Source: Cylindrotheca closterium (lineage: Eukaryota; Bacillariophyta; Bacillariophyceae; Bacillariales; Bacillariaceae). From it: a stretch of DNA of 64,000 nt. Made by a program: the position numbers and the translations under genes. Shown here one piece after another: positions 30,971-40,304 of this stretch (positions are counted from its first letter, which is position 1; every line of letters starts with the position of its first letter). The notes beneath the pieces are model-generated. The model saw only the letters and a program-made list of their open reading frames with translations, was not told the DNA's origin and did not search any database. The stretch spans positions 391,007 to 455,006 of the forward strand of contig CAKOGP040001758.1 of the NCBI GenBank assembly GCA_933822405.4. The letters are read 5' to 3'.

Positions 30971-31321
30971 ATACTGGCACTAGAACTGTGGCAACTATAA
31001 CGCCATTTAGCTTCATGGGTCATCTAATGCTGGCGACGATGAGCAGGGTCTACCCGCTAGCTCTTGGTCTGAAACGAGTTTTGCGAGGAGTATGAAGGCT
31101 CATTCTCCCCATTTGAGCAAACCGACTTCATTTTTTATTGTGAAGGACCCTCATTCGATTGTGTGTTAGTGAAAGACCTTGATAGCAGAATGGTTTCATT
31201 CGGATGTACGAGTAGTTGTGATTTTAAGAGAGCTGATCTCAACTCTGTAAATCAAATATTCATTTATGGCCTGATTTAGTGTCTTCCAGAAGGTCCCTAC
31301 GCTGGCCGTCAAAACCACTCA
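30971..31321. other. Intergenic, no gene seen
   Basis: About 350 bp between two plus-strand genes. It probably holds the promoter of the MFS transporter gene. No repeat noticed. Confidence 0.4.
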
Positions 31322-33016
31322 ATGCCCGAAACATGGCATGAAATTCGTACAAATACCCTTCCTTCTTGTTCCACTCACTTGCTGCATCAAAAGACCATGG
31401 ATAACATAGATAACTTGTCTTTACAGGAACCCCTGTTAGCATCGGAAGGTGCCGAAACGAATGCAATTGGAAACTCAGAAGAAGGAGAATCCGAAGAATA
31501 TATTGCCAACAACAACAACAACAACAATGAGGATGGTGACAACGGCATTGACAAGGATATTGCCATTTATCTATGTGGAAAAGAACGAATTCGAGTCAAC
31601 CACAACGTTTTTCTGAATCTACTATTGTCGTTAACATATGGCGTCAGCGGGTCCCTCTGGAACGGAACTGCTTTTGCCGCCTACCTGAAACTCTTGGGAC
31701 ATGACAAGAATGGACCATTAGGAGATATTGAAGCTGTCAATGGCCTGGCTTCGTTGATAGCAGCACTCCCTATTGGATATATGGCAGACAAGATTGGTCG
31801 GTCCAAAATCATTGCCGCAGGTGGGATCTTGCTTCTGGTAACCTCTGTGCTTCAAATAGGTGTCTTGGAATGGGTGGGAACTTCGGTTGACTTTGCCACG
31901 GAAGAGCAACAATTGACCGCCATGGTTGCCATGGGAGTCATCATGGCATTGTGGGGAGTTGGCGATGGAATTGTCAATGGTCCTGCTAGCGCCTTGTACG
32001 CCGATTCGATTCCCGAAGGAAAACGGTCGCTCTATTACAATTACTTGTTTGTCTTTTACATGGTGGCCTCGGCGGTTGGACCGCTCGTGTCCATTATATT
32101 ATTTCAAACCTTGGGGGATGTTTGGGACATATATCATTTGCGAATGGTTATCTATGTGGGCATGGGTATTGAAATCTTCAATTCCTTAGTCATGATGTTG
32201 TTTGACGATGCGAAGGCGTTGGATGAAGAACCAATGTCGCCAGCGTCGTCCACACCTGAGAATCAAGAAGAAGGATGCAATGACGAAGCTGGTCAACAAA
32301 TTGAAGGAGAGGTACAAGATGGCGAAACACAGGGCAATAATGCTTCGTCAAGTGGCCCACGAAGCGGTATCATGACCCAAAGATGGATTCCCTACATTAT
32401 TTTCTTTCAAGGACTCATCATGGCCATTGGATCCGGAATGACCATCAAGTTCTTCCCCCTCTTTTTCAAGGATGAAGTCGGCATGACTCCATCTCAAGTT
32501 CAACTTGTCTACTTCATTCTCCCTTTTGCCATGGTGGTTGTCTCGACCGTTGGTGAAAAGTTGTCTTCCTGCGGATTTGGGCGTGTCCAAACGACGCTCC
32601 TCTTTTCTTGCATGGGAGTCTCGTGTTTGTACGGTATGGTCTTTTTCAAATCGTATCTGGACAGTCATCCCCTTGTTCTGGTGCCCATTTATGTAATGCG
32701 AAGTAGTCTAATGAATGGGTCTTACCCACTGGTGGAATCCATCTTGATGGACTTCGTTCCCAAAGACGAACGAGCGCGATGGAAGTCTTTGGATAGCGTA
32801 GCATCCTTTGGTTGGTGTGGAAGCGCTGCCTTGGGCGGCATGATTGCGGACAGGTACGATTACACTCATACATTTTTCGCGACAGCAATTGTGCAATCGA
32901 TTGGAATTGCCGTTTGGGGGCTCTTGTTGCCATTGGTGCCTCGAACAGAAGGGCAACATTCAATGATGGAAACATCGACCACAACGGAGGGTGAAAATGA
33001 GGTTGAATCCTCATAA
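31322..33016 (+). CDS. Major facilitator superfamily transporter
   Basis: 564 residues from the ATG at 31322; the second Met (MDNIDNLSLQEPLL, codon at 31397) is an equally good start. After an acidic Asn-rich tail come about 12 hydrophobic spans in two halves separated by an acidic loop (EDAKALDEEPMSPASS region). Motif A between spans 2 and 3 is GYMADKIGRSKIIAAGG, and GDGIVNGPASALYADSIPEGKR is an MFS-style 4-5 loop. MFS proteins carry small solutes by proton coupling or facilitated diffusion; the substrate cannot be assigned. The gene ends 7 bp before an assembly gap and is complete. Confidence 0.88.
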   Translation: MPETWHEIRTNTLPSCSTHLLHQKTMDNIDNLSLQEPLLASEGAETNAIGNSEEGESEEYIANNNNNNNEDGDNGIDKDIAIYLCGKERIRVNHNVFLNLLLSLTYGVSGSLWNGTAFAAYLKLLGHDKNGPLGDIEAVNGLASLIAALPIGYMADKIGRSKIIAAGGILLLVTSVLQIGVLEWVGTSVDFATEEQQLTAMVAMGVIMALWGVGDGIVNGPASALYADSIPEGKRSLYYNYLFVFYMVASAVGPLVSIILFQTLGDVWDIYHLRMVIYVGMGIEIFNSLVMMLFDDAKALDEEPMSPASSTPENQEEGCNDEAGQQIEGEVQDGETQGNNASSSGPRSGIMTQRWIPYIIFFQGLIMAIGSGMTIKFFPLFFKDEVGMTPSQVQLVYFILPFAMVVVSTVGEKLSSCGFGRVQTTLLFSCMGVSCLYGMVFFKSYLDSHPLVLVPIYVMRSSLMNGSYPLVESILMDFVPKDERARWKSLDSVASFGWCGSAALGGMIADRYDYTHTFFATAIVQSIGIAVWGLLLPLVPRTEGQHSMMETSTTTEGENEVESS

Positions 33017-33023
33017 TGGATTT

Positions 33024-33033
33024 NNNNNNNNNN
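33024..33033. other. Assembly gap (10 N)
   Basis: Ten N between the MFS stop and the retrotransposon. The next base is already inside an open RT frame, so the true gap hides the retrotransposon 5' half and is likely several kilobases. Confidence 0.98.
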
Positions 33034-34768
33034 GTTAGGTTCCATCAATCTTTACATTCCTTCTCCGAAAGATGCTATTCCTGGTGAGGAGGACGAATGC
33101 CCCGCAGTGTACTACCAATATGCATTTGATCGCTTCTTGCGTCGAATCCTCAGGATGCGCATCACTCGCCCGAATGATCCCATTATGGTCCATGCGGATG
33201 ATATAGAAGCTGCGTTTCGACGAGTGCTCTATCATCCTGATATGGCGTGTGCTTTTGCATATGTTTATTCTGATTATCTGATGGTTCCAGTGGGTCAAGT
33301 TTTTGGTTCTCGGAGTGCGCCTTCCTACTACTGTGTACTTGCTGATGTCCGCCAAGCATTGGCGGCTTGTCGACAGGATGAGCCTATTCTTCATCCATTG
33401 GTCGCTTCCTGCACCTATGAGGTAGATACTTCCTCTCCTCTTGTACAGGTGCCTCCAGATTCGAATCATCCTCCACTCACTTTGCAGGAGCAAACTGAAA
33501 TGTACAATGCGAGCTTTGTGGACGATAATGGAGTGGCGGCATATTTGGAAACGATGCCGCAGGCACTCCAACACAGCGTCAGGTCAGCTTTTGAAGTCTT
33601 TGGTGACGCAGATCGTCGAGGTGGCTGTCTTCAGGATGCTAAGTGGACCTCTCTTGTTTCCGAGACTTTTCTTTTTCTTGGATTCCGGATTGACACTCAT
33701 GCTATGACCGTTTCTTGGCCTTTTGCAAAACGGAAAGCACTGGATGATGAAATCCAGGATATTCTTTCTCGAAAACGAAAATATGTGACTCCCAAAGAGA
33801 TGGCTCACATTATTGGTGTGATTCGATCGGCGGCGGCCATTGCCCCATGGGGAACGTTTCTTAGTTTTAATTTACAAAATGCGCTGACGACAGCTGCAAG
33901 AAATGCATATTCTACGAATCGTTCTTGGTGGACTCGGTCTTGGATCTATCTTTCAGGAGTTGCTATTGCAACATTGCATCAGATTCGGGAAACACTTACT
34001 GTTCCTGAAGGAAGTCCATTGTGGTCGCGTCCCATTTCCCTCTATTTGGACCGTGATTTTTCACACCGCGTGTTTTCGGATGCTAGCTATGCTGGAATTG
34101 GTGGATGGAGTTCTGATTTTGGTTTCCTTTGGCGCCTTTGTCGCGAGGACCTTATACGTGCTGGATTTGATATGCGTGACATTGATTTGGCGTCTTCCGA
34201 ACCTGTTTCGGATGGCTCCAATGAAGGTCTCCATATCAATCCTTTGGAATTCATTGGTGTTCTGGTGAACCTTTGGATTGTTTTGAAATTTGTGAAGAAA
34301 TTGGGACCCCGTTCGGGGGGCTACATTCTGCTTCTGTTGGCGGACAACACCACTGCATTGGCATGGATGTCTCTTGCCGCTCGCACCAAAAATCCGTTGT
34401 TACAAGGACTTGCCCGTTTGGGCGCAGCACTGCTTGTTCATGCTGCAGCTTTACTAACCAAGGTTGTTAAGCGACACTTGCCAGGCGATCAGAACGACGT
34501 GGCGGACGCCTTAAGTCGCCCCCCCACAAGCGCCAATCCAGAGCAAAATGTTCTGGACTCCGTTATCGCGCAATGGTCCCAGCTGGACGACTGTCGCATT
34601 TGCCTAGTCCCCTTCGAGCTGCTTTCAACGATTGCGTCCGTGATTTCATCACAATCGACCGCGGTACGGTACGATCAAATAACGACCAATCTTTTGAATC
34701 TCGAGCTGCGCATTTTGCCCGCTTCTGCGAGGACATGGAATGCTCCGAGCACTATTTACGAGGATTAG
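33034..34768 (+). CDS. Reverse transcriptase-RNase H of YR retrotransposon (5' end in gap)
   Basis: The frame is open from the gap (first complete codon at 33035) to 34768, so the start is unknown. RT motifs: DDIEAAFRRVLYHPD (motif A), GQVFGSRSAPSYYC (motif B) and NASFVDDNGVAAYLE (motif C, the catalytic FVDD). RNase H motifs follow: RVFSDASYAGIGGWS, INPLEFIGVLV, LLLADNTTALAWM and VKRHLPGDQNDVADALSR, which keep the four acidic positions expected. All catalytic residues look intact, so the element may be young. The last 196 bp overlap the recombinase frame. No methyltransferase-like domain is apparent between RNase H and the recombinase. Confidence 0.92.
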
Positions 34769-35835
34769 ACTGGGCTGACACTCTTCGACTTCTGGGTACC
34801 TATTTGCATTCAGTCCAGCGTGGCAACAATTTGGACAACCTCACTGATTTGAGTGCGCAGACCATGACAAATTACCTGTCTGCTGCTCATCGTTGGCTTG
34901 AGGTCGTTCAGGACCATTCCATTGATATATATGACCCGCATTCCTCTGGCAAAGGACGCCGATATCATCCCTTCTTAGCCCAACAACTTGCTGATTGTCG
35001 GTCTTGGAAGAAACCAAGATCAAAACGTGAGCCTTTTTCAATGCTCATGTTCGAAAAACTCTTGGCCGAATTCTCTGCTTCCATTACTCCAACACTTTGT
35101 TTTTTGAGCAAAGCATTTGCAGTATATGATTGGGCTCGATTGGGCGTTTTCACCGGCTTTCGCAGTGCAGAATACTCTCAGACTCGGGTCCCGAAAGGAC
35201 AGCGTTTCATGAAAATCCCTGCATCTGCTTTCATCCCTGAAGAATTTCGCAATACACCACTGGCGTTCATTCCAGATGATTTCCGCTTCTATGATCGCAA
35301 TCACTGTTTGGTCCCACATCATTTGGTATTCTGTCGACATTTAAAAGGGGAGATTCTGGAGTTGGAGATTCGTTGGCGCTATGACAAGAGTGCCAACAAC
35401 TTCACCATCCGTCGATTTCGCCTGACGTCACATCCGATTTTTGATCCGATAGATGCTGCAGTGAGTATAGTCCATCGATGCCACCTTTTGAAGGTTCCGT
35501 CTGTTGAACCAATGGGGGTATTCAGTACTAATGGCAGCACCTACCGATTTCTACGCGACTCTGATGTTCGCAAAGTGATGCAGCATTCAGTGGATCTGGC
35601 CTACCCAGATAAAAATCACTACATGCAACGCAACAAACATCTCATCCAGCCTCATTCCAACCGAATCACTGCCGCAGTTTGCCTTCAACGTGGTGGAGCC
35701 AGTAATGACGACATTGCGTTTAAATTGCGCTGGAGTCCGACATCTGTGCCCACATACTTGCGTGACTGCTTCCAAGGCGTCGGTGATCTGTTGCAGAAGG
35801 CCATTACTGGAGTGATGAAGATGTCTTTTTCATAG
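34573..35835 (+). CDS. Tyrosine recombinase of YR retrotransposon
   Basis: 420 residues from the ATG at 34573, in a different frame from and overlapping the RT-RNase H end. The N-terminal SAM-like DNA-binding part includes FARFCEDMECSEHYLRG and LSAQTMTNYLSAAHRW. The catalytic domain has GVFTGFRSAEYSQTR (Arg I), PHSNRITAAVCLQRGGAS (His-x2-Arg), KLRWSPTSVPTYLRD (Trp in the third His/Trp position and the nucleophilic Tyr). The full R-H-R-W-Y set is present, so the enzyme could be active. It would integrate a circular cDNA by site-specific strand exchange. Confidence 0.92.
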   Translation: MVPAGRLSHLPSPLRAAFNDCVRDFITIDRGTVRSNNDQSFESRAAHFARFCEDMECSEHYLRGLDWADTLRLLGTYLHSVQRGNNLDNLTDLSAQTMTNYLSAAHRWLEVVQDHSIDIYDPHSSGKGRRYHPFLAQQLADCRSWKKPRSKREPFSMLMFEKLLAEFSASITPTLCFLSKAFAVYDWARLGVFTGFRSAEYSQTRVPKGQRFMKIPASAFIPEEFRNTPLAFIPDDFRFYDRNHCLVPHHLVFCRHLKGEILELEIRWRYDKSANNFTIRRFRLTSHPIFDPIDAAVSIVHRCHLLKVPSVEPMGVFSTNGSTYRFLRDSDVRKVMQHSVDLAYPDKNHYMQRNKHLIQPHSNRITAAVCLQRGGASNDDIAFKLRWSPTSVPTYLRDCFQGVGDLLQKAITGVMKMSFS

Positions 35836-35988
35836 GTCTCGTTTTTCTTCCTTCTTCGTGTTCTTTGCGTTCTTTTTGTTTGTCTCTTGGAGTGCTCAAA
35901 GTGGCTTGTGGTGTTGGGTTGGTCACTCCTAGATCAACCTTGTGGTAGGAAAGCAGATCTCAGTAATACCGCACACGGGATTTCTGAG

Positions 35989-36118
35989 ATTGGTCGAACG
36001 AATCGAGTCTATTACTCGATCAGTTCGACCCGCTTCACACCACAACCCACCAGCTACACACCAAGACAAAATACTACGAACACACACACGGAGGACGGCA
36101 GTAGGCTATCTTAGATAG
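35989..36118 (+). repeat. 130-bp direct repeat, copy 1 (predicted B1)
   Basis: Base-for-base identical to 36284-36413. It begins with ATTGGTCGAACGAATC, contains a strong stem-loop (35992-36030), then CGCTTCACACCACAACCCA and ends GGCTATCTTAGATAG. Identity across all 130 bp implies recent duplication or gene conversion. Confidence 0.93.
35992..36030 (+). other. Two-part stem-loop in repeat copy 1
   Basis: Lower stem GGTCGAAC/GTTCGACC (8 bp), a 2x2 internal mismatch (GA/CA), upper stem ATCGAGT/ACTCGAT (7 bp), 5-nt loop CTATT. An equivalent structure with other sequence occurs at 38352-38384. Confidence 0.85.
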
Positions 36119-36283
36119 TCCAACGTAGACCGCAGGCACACTGTTCGATTTCTTTGACTACATTGTGTTACAGACGGACAAAGGCCGAACGGCCTTCGAC
36201 CGTCAAAAGTTGTTGTCGATGCGCCCAGGCAATGATGCCCAGTTTATCGACTGAGATTGAATTCACCCACTTGTGTCGCGGTA
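36119..36283 (+). other. 165-bp core between repeats (predicted A2)
   Basis: Unique in the window. It contains an inverted repeat around 36174-36205 (GACGG, GGCCG-AA-CGGCC, CCGTC). By analogy with split direct repeats, it should match the lost 5' end (A1) of the element. Confidence 0.55.
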
Positions 36284-36413
36284 ATTGGTCGAACGAATCG
36301 AGTCTATTACTCGATCAGTTCGACCCGCTTCACACCACAACCCACCAGCTACACACCAAGACAAAATACTACGAACACACACACGGAGGACGGCAGTAGG
36401 CTATCTTAGATAG
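36284..36413 (+). repeat. 130-bp direct repeat, copy 2 (predicted B2, element end)
   Basis: Identical to 35989-36118, including the stem-loop at 36287-36325. It marks the probable right end of the retrotransposon, 139 bp before the SLC35F start codon. Confidence 0.93.
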
Positions 36414-36552
36414 CGCCACGAATCTCTTCGAAACGAAAAATACCATCATCTGATCAGCTACCGTTTTGTTTCTGTAGTATCTTATATTGGACAGGAACAA
36501 AAGTGCTTCAATTGCACGTGATTTGTGGTAGAAGCTGAATTTGCAGTCAAAC

Positions 36553-38082
36553 ATGATGAGCCCAACAGCCAGTGACGAGAATGATGATCCAAGAAACGGA
36601 GCAGAAGAGACAAGCAGTGATACTTCAGAAAATGGTTTTCAACCTGCACCCTGCCACGAGTTAAAAGGCAGAACCAATTCTAAGCCTTTTGATATGGAAA
36701 GTTCGTCATCCACTGATACGTTGGACTATGGAGACTATGATTATTCCTACCCTAGCAAGTCCTCCTACATCTGCTGCTGTTGCAATTGGATTAGACGAAA
36801 AACACCAACACTCGATTGGAAAGCTCTGGCCTTGGGGCAATTGGTCAGTTTCAGTCTCGCTTCGGCTGGAGCCGCTCTGGCAACACTGAATCTAGACTGT
36901 CACTTGAATGCACCATCATTTGTGGTATCACTTTATTATTTCATACTGTCATGGCACGTTTTGCTTCTCTGGAAACGCAAGAGACATCTACACCACCAAC
37001 CTTTGGATACGGAAGAGTCGTCACCCGACCTAACTTTGACATTCAACGACGAAGTTAGTTCAACTGTGCCCTATAATGACCACCCGAATGATGTCATATT
37101 GCGCAAGGAATCATCATCTTCCGCTGAAGATGTATCATCGTCACACTCCTTCTTTGGTTTATTCCCAATGCACAAACCAATGTGGCAATACTGCATGTTG
37201 GCCTTGATTGATCTCGAAGCCAATGTGATTACTGCTTCGGCATTCCAATACACCACCTTGACCTCCATTACACTGTTTGACAATCTTGCGATTCCTACAG
37301 CAATGTTATTGTCAAGATGTTTGTTTTCCAGAAAGTATACGTGGATCCACTTTGGTGGAGTCCTGATTTGTATGGTGGGCGTCGTCGTAAACATGTGGCA
37401 AGACTACGACGACGATCAAAATATCGAGGAACAAGAAGAGTATCCCCACAAACTACGAGGAGATCTTTGTGCTATTGCTGGTGGTATTATGTACGGTGTG
37501 AGTAATGTAATGGTGGAAGTCACCATTCGAGGAAGCAGTGATTCGGCCGAGTATCTTGGTATTATGGGGTTCTTTGGCTTCATCCTTGCTACCATTCAGG
37601 CTTGGATTGTCCATCCAGATGAGATCCTCGCATTCTTTGGATACATGGAATTAGATGGAGGGGTAGCGACTTGTCACACGGAGCGATGGTGGATATTAGC
37701 AGCCTATGTGGGGTGTACTGCTTTTGCCTATGCTGGTGCCTCTCGTTTCTTTCAAATTTCCGAAGCTACTTTCTTTGCATTGTCACTGTTGACAGGAGAC
37801 TTGTGGTCGGTTATCTTTTCGGTTTTCTTCGAGCATATCATTCCTCATCCACTATTCTTCTTGGCATTGGTGTTTGTATTGAGTGGAATGCTCGTTTATG
37901 AAATGGCACCCTCTCCTGTCCTTGAAGATCGTTGTGCTGTGGTTTACGATGAAGATGCCAACGGAGGACTGAGAGGGTCATTGCCCGTGTCTGCAAACAA
38001 TATTCATATTGCTCCATCTAGTAATTATGTTTCGGTGGTGGAAGGGGAAGAAGCTGACAACTCGATCCCTAAAGGCAGATGA
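36553..38082 (+). CDS. SLC35F-type (DUF914) solute transporter, tandem copy 1
   Basis: 509 residues from the ATG at 36553 (MMSPTASDENDDPRN); the frame extends 12 bp upstream through a non-ATG codon. After an acidic Ser-rich tail and a Cys-rich patch (YICCCCNWIRRK) come about ten hydrophobic spans: GQLVSFSLASAGAALATLNL, LDLEANVITASAFQYTTLTS-type (LIDLEANVITASAFQYTTLT), IPTAMLLSRCLFSRKYTW, HFGGVLICMVGVVVNMW, LCAIAGGIMYGVSNVMVEV and LSLLTGDLWSVIFSVFFEH. The EAN...QYTTLTS block and ten-span layout are typical of the SLC35F1/F2 group of the drug/metabolite transporter superfamily, whose substrates are poorly known. The YR retrotransposon ends just upstream, possibly affecting its promoter. Confidence 0.87.
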   Translation: MMSPTASDENDDPRNGAEETSSDTSENGFQPAPCHELKGRTNSKPFDMESSSSTDTLDYGDYDYSYPSKSSYICCCCNWIRRKTPTLDWKALALGQLVSFSLASAGAALATLNLDCHLNAPSFVVSLYYFILSWHVLLLWKRKRHLHHQPLDTEESSPDLTLTFNDEVSSTVPYNDHPNDVILRKESSSSAEDVSSSHSFFGLFPMHKPMWQYCMLALIDLEANVITASAFQYTTLTSITLFDNLAIPTAMLLSRCLFSRKYTWIHFGGVLICMVGVVVNMWQDYDDDQNIEEQEEYPHKLRGDLCAIAGGIMYGVSNVMVEVTIRGSSDSAEYLGIMGFFGFILATIQAWIVHPDEILAFFGYMELDGGVATCHTERWWILAAYVGCTAFAYAGASRFFQISEATFFALSLLTGDLWSVIFSVFFEHIIPHPLFFLALVFVLSGMLVYEMAPSPVLEDRCAVVYDEDANGGLRGSLPVSANNIHIAPSSNYVSVVEGEEADNSIPKGR

Positions 38083-38495
38083 CACATTTGACGATTTGGT
38101 CTTTTTAAAAGAAACAGTACTATTATCTGGTGCCATCCTTACTCTGTTGTCCGTGTGAGGGGGCTCGTAAGATTGCGTAGCTTTTACTCAGCGTTTTTGC
38201 ATGGGCGCCATCTCCATTGATATTGTACATATGTTATTTTAATAATAATTATGTAACATCGCCAGACACTTTAGATTTTCTACATTCACACCATAAAAGC
38301 ACATAATTCATGAAATGCTTTGATTTGTTTACGGGATTGATTCCTGAGATTGGTCTTCCGGGTCCCCTTTTGACCCAAAAGACCAGCTATTCACACCACA
38401 ACTGAAACCCACCAGCTCTGCAGACAGGTCCAAGAATAAGAGCGCCAGTAGGCGATCTCAGATAGTTGCGCTAGAAGCTGACTTTGCAGTCAAAA
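38083..38495. other. Spacer between SLC35F copies with a diverged repeat
   Basis: About 410 bp. From 38331 to 38466 it resembles the retrotransposon repeat: ACGGGATT, CTGAGATTGGTC, TTCACACCACAAC, CCCACCAGCT and GTAGGCGATCTCAGATAG are shared in order. The stem-loop at 38352-38384 is listed separately. No gene. Confidence 0.6.
38352..38384 (+). other. Two-part stem-loop in the diverged repeat upstream of SLC35F copy 2
   Basis: Lower stem GGTCTT/AAGACC (6 bp), 2x2 internal mismatch (CC/AA), upper stem GGGTC/GACCC (5 bp), 7-nt loop CCCTTTT. Flanks (CTGAGATT before; GCT then TTCACACCACAAC after) match the retrotransposon repeats, while stem sequences differ in a compensated way. Confidence 0.8.
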
Positions 38496-40025
38496 ATGGT
38501 GAGCCCAACAGCCAGTGACGAGAATGATAATCCAAGAAACGAAGCAGAAGAGACAAGCAGTGACGAGCATGATACTTCAGAAAATGGCTTTCAACCTGCA
38601 CCCTGCCACGAGTTAAAAGGCAGAACCAATTCCAAGCCTTTTGGCGGGGAAAGTTCCTCATCCACTGATACCTTCAGATTTGGAGACTATGATTACTCCT
38701 ACACTTACAAGTTCTCCTACATCTGCTGCTGTTGCAATTGGATCAGACGAAAAACACCATCAATCGATTGGAAAGCTCTGGCCTTGGGGCAATTGATCAG
38801 TTTCAGTGGCGCCTCTGCCGGAGCCGCTCTGGCAACACTGAATCTAGATTGTCACTTGAATGCACCATCATTTGTGGTATCACTTTATTATTTCATACTG
38901 TCATGGTATGTTTTGCTTCTCTGGAAACGTAGGAGGCACTTACATCACCAACCTCTGGATACGGAAGAGTCGTCACCCGACCTAACTTCTTCTTTCAACG
39001 ACGAAGTTGATTCAACTATGCCCTACAATGATGTCATAGAGCGCAAGGAATCATCATCGACCACTGAAGATGCGCCATTGTCGCACTCCTTCTTTGGTTT
39101 ATTCCCAATGCACAAACCAATGTGGCAGTACTGCATGTTAGCCTTTTTTGATCTCGAAGCCAATGTCCTTATTGCTTCGGCGTTCCAATACACCACCTTG
39201 ACCTCCATTACACTATTTGACAATCTTGCTATTCCTACAGCAATGTTATTGTCAAGATGTTTGTTTTCCAGAAAGTATACGTGGATCCACTTTGGTGGAG
39301 TCCTGATTTGTATGGTGGGCGTCGTCCTAAACATGTGGAAAGACTACGACGACGATCAAAATATCGAAGAAGAGGAAGAGTATCCCCACAAATTACGAGG
39401 AGATCTTTGTGCTATTGCTGGTGGTATTATGTACGGTGTGATCAATGTCATGGTGGAAATCACCATTCGAGGAAGCAATGATTCGGCCGAATATCTTGGT
39501 AATATGGGCTTTTTTGGCTTTATCCTTGCCACGATTCAGGCTTGGATTGTCCACCCAGATGAGATTCTCGCATTCTTTGGAAGAGATATGGAATTAGATG
39601 GAGGGATAGCGACTTGTCACACGGAGCGATGGTGGATATTGGCAGCCTATGTGGGGTGCACTGCTTTTGCCTATGTCCTCGGCTCTCATTTATTTCAAAT
39701 TTCCGAAGCAACCTTCTTTGCATTGTCACTGTTGACAGGAGACTTGTGGTCAGTTATCTTTTCGGTTTTCTTCGAGCATATCATTCCTCATCCACTATTC
39801 TTCTTGGCATTGGTGTTTGTGCTGAGTGGAATGATCGTTTATGAGATGGCACCCTCTCCGGTTCTGGAGGATCGTTGTGTTGTTGTTGACGATGAAGATG
39901 CCAACGGAGAATTTAGCGCTCCATTGCCCGTGTCTGGAAGCAACATTCATATTGCTTCATCTAGTAATTATGTTTCGGTGGTGGAACGGGAAGAGGCTGG
40001 CAACCCGATCTCTGGAGGCAGCTGA
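38496..40025 (+). CDS. SLC35F-type (DUF914) solute transporter, tandem copy 2
   Basis: 509 residues from the ATG at 38496 (MVSPTASDENDN). It is highly similar to the preceding copy along its whole length, including the Cys-rich patch and all membrane spans. The main changes are a few substitutions (for example LIASAFQYTTLTS, VINVMVEITIRG, FGRDMELDGG) and a more variable C-terminal tail. The duplication is recent in protein terms, and both copies are intact. The duplicated unit is about 1.94 kb from start to start. Probably an endomembrane or plasma-membrane carrier; substrate unknown. Confidence 0.87.
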   Translation: MVSPTASDENDNPRNEAEETSSDEHDTSENGFQPAPCHELKGRTNSKPFGGESSSSTDTFRFGDYDYSYTYKFSYICCCCNWIRRKTPSIDWKALALGQLISFSGASAGAALATLNLDCHLNAPSFVVSLYYFILSWYVLLLWKRRRHLHHQPLDTEESSPDLTSSFNDEVDSTMPYNDVIERKESSSTTEDAPLSHSFFGLFPMHKPMWQYCMLAFFDLEANVLIASAFQYTTLTSITLFDNLAIPTAMLLSRCLFSRKYTWIHFGGVLICMVGVVLNMWKDYDDDQNIEEEEEYPHKLRGDLCAIAGGIMYGVINVMVEITIRGSNDSAEYLGNMGFFGFILATIQAWIVHPDEILAFFGRDMELDGGIATCHTERWWILAAYVGCTAFAYVLGSHLFQISEATFFALSLLTGDLWSVIFSVFFEHIIPHPLFFLALVFVLSGMIVYEMAPSPVLEDRCVVVDDEDANGEFSAPLPVSGSNIHIASSSNYVSVVEREEAGNPISGGS

Positions 40026-40304
40026 CACATTTGGTGATTTCGTCATAGACTATCAAACCTTCACTATACCCATAAAACAATAACCTTCAACTGTACTGAT
40101 ACCAGGTACCGGTACCGTACCTCGTGTCTCAGGTCTCAGACCGTTTGAATCATGAGTATTCAGTCCCGCAAATAGAAGGAACTTCATCGAACGGCACACA
40201 CCACGTGTTATTTTTTCCTTCCAAACATGAATCATCGTCGTCGTCATCATCATCATCATCATTGAGCAGGCGAGATCACAACTTTGGAATCACACCTTTT
40301 CATC

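Larger units (their letters stand above)
33034..36413 (+). mobile_element. Tyrosine-recombinase (DIRS/Ngaro-type) retrotransposon, 3' part
   Basis: The element runs from the assembly gap to the end of the second 130-bp repeat. It has an RT-RNase H frame, then an overlapping tyrosine-recombinase frame, then a 3' non-coding region made of two identical direct repeats (35989-36118 and 36284-36413) around a 165-bp spacer. RT plus a tyrosine recombinase instead of a DDE integrase defines the YR retrotransposons. Two repeats around a core at the 3' end match the B1-A2-B2 half of the split direct repeats known for Ngaro/PAT-type elements. Its 5' end (the predicted gag and A1 repeat) is lost in the gap. 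No LTRs are seen, and there is no target-site duplication to look for, as expected for YR integration. Confidence 0.85.
35836..36552. other. Retrotransposon 3' region plus SLC35F leader
   Basis: No coding gene. It holds the end of the retrotransposon, both 130-bp repeats and their 165-bp core, and then about 140 bp (36414-36552) of leader before the SLC35F start codon at 36553. Confidence 0.7.

Noticed and set aside
35992..36030. Repeat hairpin as a tRNA gene
   Set aside because: Only about 39 nt long, without D- and anticodon arms; the GTTCGACC block alone is not enough.
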